Position numbers and translations under genes: made by a program. Under the pieces are notes generated by a model, which ran no database searches, was not told the origin of the DNA, and was given only the letters and a program-made list of their open reading frames with translations. From Chryseobacterium herbae (lineage in GTDB: Bacteria; Bacteroidota; Bacteroidia; Flavobacteriales; Weeksellaceae), in assembly GCF_025154075.1 (NCBI RefSeq), contig NZ_JAOAMU010000001.1:1116479-1180478 (forward strand): a stretch of 64,000 bases of DNA. Direction: 5' to 3'. This document shows positions 60,305 through 64,000 of the stretch, piece after piece; position 1 is the first letter of the stretch; every line of letters starts with the position of its first letter.

Positions 60305-61930
60305 TTATTTTTTTGTACCGTAAGTGACTTTTAACTGCATTCTGTATTTGTTATTTTTATCTTTTGATCCCACAAAGACAGCTCTTTCTGTTTCAAATGC
60401 TCTGGATGTAAATTTGAATCCGCCAAACGTATTTGCCGTTGTCGGTGTAAACTCACCCATATTGATAAGAAGCAGCTTATTTTCAGTACGAACTCCATTA
60501 TTGAGAGGGTTTCCTTCAATAATATCTTTCACTGTTTTTGTTACCGTGAACTCATAATAAGAAGGGTCTTGATCAATAGCTGATTTTAGCCAATCAAAAC
60601 CGGCAGTAATATCGGCTAAAAAGGCTGACGAAGTAAGTAATGGGGTACCTGAGTCTATAGGGCTAATGGTAAGATTCTCCTGTTTCCTTCTTAAGTTATT
60701 TTTCCATACCGCCTCATCTGTATAGATTCTGATTTTCGCACTTACGATGGCCGCTTTATTAGTATCATATAACGTCCTAAGACTATTGATCGTACTTTCC
60801 GGAATTTTCACTCCTATAGAAGGTCCTCCCATTCCCTGTAGATAAAGTCTGTCATTTCCTTCGGTTTCGTTGATAGATCCTATTGCGTTTTCCCATTTAG
60901 AGTTTGTTCTGTCATACGTATACTGACCTATACGAGCATTACCCAGGCCTCCTTTCATCAATAATTTGAATGAAGACTGCGGTCTTGTTATCGTACCATT
61001 ATCATTTTTTTCGTTGGTGTAGTACATGATCACTTCCAAATCATCCGGAGAGAACTGTAGCAGATATCCATCCGTTTCATCCACAGAAAGTCTGATTCCT
61101 TTGAAGTATCTGGTAAAGTTTGCCGCATCCTTAAGTTCAGGCTTACCGCTCTTGTCAAGGATTTTAGTCTGGAAGAAATCATTATTCAGACGAATTCTGA
61201 ATCCTGCATCTGCCGCAAACAACGTAGAGTTGTCAGACTTTTTAGTGATCGTAACTGCTTTTACATTTCCATCAAATACAGCAGAACCAAGGGCTGCCCC
61301 TGTACCTACATTTACATTTGAATATTTGAAATTGTTATCATTACCATCCAGGAAGGTCGTAATTTCATCTACATTAACATGCAACAATGTATTAGTTCCT
61401 CCCGCACCCAGTTTAGTTTTACCATATTTCACTCTATAATCAACAGGGTAAGTTTTAACCTCTGTAGAAACAGGTGTCGCTACAGTTCCTATCAATATAC
61501 TTTCGTCTTTAGCCCCTGAAGTTTTCACAGAATCGGTTACAGCTCTAGGCTTCATTACCAATACTACAGAGTCTACCTTTGGGGTTTTTCCAAAATCGAA
61601 ATTATCGCTGGACATTCTAAGCTGAGTAAGAAACGATGCTTTCTGCATTCCGAACTGTCCCTCGTTGAAAGCTCCGAGAACGGCCGTAGCCGTAGAAATA
61701 CCTGATGTATTGATAAGACTTACCAGTCTGCCTGCATCACTTCGTATTGAATCTTTATTATTAATATTATAAGCAACAAGATCATAGGAAGTCATATTAC
61801 TTTCCGCACCATCATTGATAAATAGCTGCTCACCCAGCGAATCCGCTTCCGGTTCGCAGTTATAAAGAAGAGCACTTCCGAAAACCGCCACAAAAAGCAT
61901 GGCAAAAGTCCTTTTAACAGTATGAGTCAT
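60305..61930 (-). CDS. DUF4270 family outer-surface lipoprotein
   Basis: A 541-residue predicted lipoprotein (signal with lipobox GSALLYNC, Cys about 26, then EPEADSLGEQLF). DUF4270 proteins are common in Bacteroidota; the beta-rich mature part has the typical VDSVVLVMKPRAVTDSV and late ETERAVFVGSKDKNNKYRMQLKVTYG. Function is unknown. It lies 13 bases after the glycogen-synthase-like gene and 20 before glmS, a three-gene transcript. A link to cell-envelope sugar metabolism is possible by context only. Confidence 0.9.
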   Translation of the reverse strand: MTHTVKRTFAMLFVAVFGSALLYNCEPEADSLGEQLFINDGAESNMTSYDLVAYNINNKDSIRSDAGRLVSLINTSGISTATAVLGAFNEGQFGMQKASFLTQLRMSSDNFDFGKTPKVDSVVLVMKPRAVTDSVKTSGAKDESILIGTVATPVSTEVKTYPVDYRVKYGKTKLGAGGTNTLLHVNVDEITTFLDGNDNNFKYSNVNVGTGAALGSAVFDGNVKAVTITKKSDNSTLFAADAGFRIRLNNDFFQTKILDKSGKPELKDAANFTRYFKGIRLSVDETDGYLLQFSPDDLEVIMYYTNEKNDNGTITRPQSSFKLLMKGGLGNARIGQYTYDRTNSKWENAIGSINETEGNDRLYLQGMGGPSIGVKIPESTINSLRTLYDTNKAAIVSAKIRIYTDEAVWKNNLRRKQENLTISPIDSGTPLLTSSAFLADITAGFDWLKSAIDQDPSYYEFTVTKTVKDIIEGNPLNNGVRTENKLLLINMGEFTPTTANTFGGFKFTSRAFETERAVFVGSKDKNNKYRMQLKVTYGTKK

Positions 61931-61943
61931 TAAAAAAGTGTTT

Positions 61944-62714
61944 TTAATAAATTTGATTAATAGAATCTACGTCTACGTATTCTGATTTTGGAGTCGCTGT
62001 TTCATTGAAACCTTTGTCAAGGTCCTCATCTAAAAACTCATCTCCTTTTACCACCATATCCACGTAATTCATACTCTCGATCACAAAATTTTTGATTGTC
62101 GGATTATCTAACGCTTTTAATCCGGAAATATTATCGAATGCCAATTTCTCAGCAATATTTTTATCAAGATCCGCGTCTTTCTCATTGTATAGGGAAAGAA
62201 CGATTTTGGCGTCTTTGAAATAAGTATCGGATTCGTAATAGGTTTTAAGGTAAATTGGAACAAAAGAAGACATCCATCCGTTCAGGTGGATCACATCCGG
62301 AACCCAGTTCAGCTTTTTGATGGTCTCAATAACACCTCTTGCAAAGAAAATCGCTCTTTCGTCGTTATCATCAAAAGGGTTTCCTTCGTCATCAACGTAG
62401 TATTGTTTTCTTTTGAAGTATTCTTCGTTGTCAATAAAGTAAACCTGAAGTCTTTCCCCCGGAAGAGACGCTACTTTAATAATCAAAGGCTGGTCCAGGT
62501 CATTGATGATAATGTTCATTCCCGAAAGACGGATCACCTCATGAAGTTGGAATTTTCTTTCACTTATTTGTCCAAATCTTGGCATAAAAACTCTTACATC
62601 ATTGCCTTCATTGTGCATCTTAAGTGCCATTTTGTTTACCACTGCAGCCATATTCGTATCTTCCTGATATGGATACATCTCTGTAGTAATGTACAGTATT
62701 TTTTGATTCGGCAT
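61944..62714 (-). CDS. Glycogen/starch synthase-like protein, N-terminal domain only
   Basis: A 256-residue protein matching the GT5 (starch synthase) N-terminal catalytic domain: ILYITTEMYPYQEDTNMAAVVNKMAL, DVRVFMPRFGQI, then PDVIHLNGWMSSFVPIYLKTYYE. A full glycogen synthase is about 470 residues or more with a second GT1-type domain; here the C-terminal half is absent. The KxGG loop that binds ADP-glucose is replaced by YQEDTNMAAV. So it is probably not a working synthase. This short form precedes DUF4270 and glmS and diverges from panC. Confidence 0.8.
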   Translation of the reverse strand: MPNQKILYITTEMYPYQEDTNMAAVVNKMALKMHNEGNDVRVFMPRFGQISERKFQLHEVIRLSGMNIIINDLDQPLIIKVASLPGERLQVYFIDNEEYFKRKQYYVDDEGNPFDDNDERAIFFARGVIETIKKLNWVPDVIHLNGWMSSFVPIYLKTYYESDTYFKDAKIVLSLYNEKDADLDKNIAEKLAFDNISGLKALDNPTIKNFVIESMNYVDMVVKGDEFLDEDLDKGFNETATPKSEYVDVDSINQIY

Positions 62715-62753
62715 AAATTTCTATCTATATTTTTGTAAAAATGCTTTAATGTG

Positions 62754-62761
62754 CAAAATTA
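62754..62761 (-). promoter_or_regulatory. -7 box TAATTTTG for the glycogen-synthase-like/DUF4270/glmS operon
   Basis: TAATTTTGCACAT on the minus strand, 40 bases upstream of the start at 62714. No TTG at -33. Confidence 0.5.
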
Positions 62762-62857
62762 CAAAAAAACATCCAACATTATTTTAATTAACATTATTTT
62801 ACGATAATTCCTATTTCCAAATTATTAAAAACTCATATAATTATGTGATATTTTTAG

Positions 62858-62865
62858 TATTTTTG
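62858..62865 (+). promoter_or_regulatory. -7 box TATTTTTG for panC
   Basis: TAnnTTTG match, 20 bases before the panC ATG at 62886. Confidence 0.5.
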
Positions 62866-62885
62866 AATTAGTATTAAAATAAACT

Positions 62886-63734
62886 ATGGAAGTTATAAAG
62901 AACAAGAAAACCCTTCAGGATTTCATTGAAAGACAGAAAGAAATGGGGAAAAAGATAGGCTTTGCCCCTACTATGGGCGCGCTCCATAACGGCCATCTTT
63001 CCCTGTATGAAGAAGCCAGAAAAGATAATGACCTCGTAATTTCTTCAATTTTTGTAAATCCAACCCAATTTAATAATCCGGAAGATCTTGAAAAATATCC
63101 GAGAGATATCAACAGAGATATTTTGATCCTCAAAAACTCAGGATTGGTGGATGCTGTCTACATTCCCGAGGTAGCCGATATCTATCCGGAAAAAACAGAA
63201 AGCCAGCGTTATGATTTCGATGGACTGGAAAATGAAATGGAGGGAAAATCAAGACCGGGACACTTTGACGGTGTAGGAACCGTGGTTGAAGAGCTTTTCA
63301 ATCAAATTAAACCGGACAATGCCTATTTCGGAGAAAAGGATTTTCAGCAGCTTGCCATTATCAAGAAAATGGTAGAAAAGAAACAACTTCCGGTAAAAGT
63401 AACAGGCGTCTCCATTTACAGAGCAGAAAACGGCCTTGCTTTGAGCTCAAGGAACCAGAGACTTCATGAAGACCGGAAAGAAGCATCAAAGGTGATTTAT
63501 CAGACCTTAATTAAGGTAAACGATTGGTTCCGGACCGTTACCATTCCTGAAATAAAAGAAAGAGTTGCCGATATCTTCGATCATGAACATGGAATGAAAC
63601 TGGAATATTTTCTGATCGCTGATGAAGATACTCTTAAAGAAACCGATTTTTTCTACAAAGACAGAAAATACCGTGCATTCATCGTGGTTGTAGTAGATGG
63701 TGTCCGATTAATAGATAATATGCACCTGGATTAA
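62886..63734 (+). CDS. panC: Pantothenate synthetase
   Basis: A 282-residue enzyme that joins pantoate and beta-alanine with ATP for coenzyme A synthesis. The HIGH-like motif is HNGH in FAPTMGALHNGHLSLYEEA. Further blocks are SIFVNPTQFNNPEDLEKYPR, GHFDGVGTVVEELFNQIKPDNAYFGEKDFQQL and the KMSK-like LALSSRNQRL. Monocistronic, with its own promoter and terminator. Confidence 0.97.
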   Translation: MEVIKNKKTLQDFIERQKEMGKKIGFAPTMGALHNGHLSLYEEARKDNDLVISSIFVNPTQFNNPEDLEKYPRDINRDILILKNSGLVDAVYIPEVADIYPEKTESQRYDFDGLENEMEGKSRPGHFDGVGTVVEELFNQIKPDNAYFGEKDFQQLAIIKKMVEKKQLPVKVTGVSIYRAENGLALSSRNQRLHEDRKEASKVIYQTLIKVNDWFRTVTIPEIKERVADIFDHEHGMKLEYFLIADEDTLKETDFFYKDRKYRAFIVVVVDGVRLIDNMHLD

Positions 63735-63784
63735 TATTAAACACTTGTTCAACAAAATACCTCGTGTACTTTTTATAAAAAAAT

Positions 63785-63816
63785 AAAGCTCTGATCAATA
63801 AAATCAGAGCTTTTTC
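63785..63816 (+). terminator. Terminator of panC
   Basis: Stem GCTCTGAT/ATCAGAGC with a 7-nt loop, preceded by AAA and followed by TTTTTCTTTT. Confidence 0.9.
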
Positions 63817-63843
63817 TTTTCCGGGGTATAGTATATAAAAAAA

Positions 63844-63872
63844 ATCAAAGGTCTCTTGAGGAAACCTTTGAT
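63844..63872 (-). terminator. Terminator of tRNA-Lys
   Basis: Stem ATCAAAGG/CCTTTGAT; on the minus strand it is followed by a long T-run (TTTTTTTTATA). It lies 54 bases downstream of the tRNA. Confidence 0.8.
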
Positions 63873-63925
63873 ACACCAAATCACAAAATATTAATATGAA
63901 AAAAATTTACTTTTCAGTAAACTTG

Positions 63926-63998
63926 TGACCCGGCTGGGATTCGAACCCAGGACCCATACATTAAAAGTGTATTGCTCTACCAGCTGAGCTACCGAGTC
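63926..63998 (-). tRNA. tRNA-Lys (anticodon TTT)
   Basis: A 73-nt tRNA on the minus strand. Acceptor GACTCGG pairs with CCGGGTC (one G-U), D-arm TAGCTCAGCTGGTAGAGCA, anticodon loop CTTTTAA, T-arm CTGGGTTCGAATCCCAG, discriminator A at 63926. CCA not encoded. Confidence 0.97.
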
Positions 63999-64000
63999 GG

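Overview
The window is a chromosomal segment of a Bacteroidota bacterium, class Flavobacteriia, most probably Chryseobacterium or a close relative. The evidence is AT-rich DNA, -7 boxes of the form TAnnTTTG, few Shine-Dalgarno sites, a gldK-gldL-gldM-gldN cluster, a T9SS type A C-terminal domain, DUF4270 and DUF6443/Rhs proteins, a split transketolase and a grasp-with-spasm peptide cassette. The genus is inferred; no rRNA is present.

Layout. 1-4.7 kb: end of a probable MFS transporter, then eight tightly packed plus-strand genes (two pirins, two small GNAT proteins, FMN reductase, TMEM175-like channel, YjdI-like ferredoxin, OsmC peroxidase) that look like a redox/electrophile-stress module. 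4.8-13.1 kb: sodium:solute symporter, a MITE-like palindromic element, secreted SGNH and MetX-like hydrolases, split transketolase and three unrecognised genes. 13.4-17 kb: a RiPP (graspetide) cassette with precursor, lipoprotein, ATP-grasp ligase, a 60-codon ORF and a SPASM protein. 17-31 kb: housekeeping genes (Lrp regulator, TamB, TsaD, RsmE, TrmH-like methyltransferase, asparaginase, tRNA-Ser, M20 peptidase) plus lineage-specific unknowns.

31-43.6 kb, minus strand: an accessory island. A T9SS-sorted propeller protein, a large YD-repeat protein, a tail-fibre-like protein and an Rhs protein with a variable C-terminal tip are spaced 9-13 bp apart. They are followed by a candidate lipoprotein immunity gene, a displaced Rhs tip fragment and further small lipoprotein or immunity-like genes separated by copies of one terminator-like repeat. 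43.8-50 kb: an RND efflux operon. 50.1-51 kb: a long non-coding stretch with promoter, FNR-like palindrome, tiny ORFs and a terminator.

51-64 kb: two small lipoproteins, SemiSWEET, an FAD oxidoreductase, the T9SS motor/core genes gldKLMN, a glycogen-synthase-like/DUF4270/glmS operon, panC and tRNA-Lys. gldKLMN encode part of the secretion system that the T9SS-sorted protein at 41.9-43.5 kb would need. Intergenic DNA is rich in short repeat families. One of them (core TTCGA-N4/5-CTCAG) also lies inside coding sequence. The strongest candidates for little-described biology are the graspetide cassette (SPASM protein without a radical-SAM cysteine motif, coupled 60-codon ORF) and the T9SS/Rhs operon with its displaced tip and immunity-like genes.
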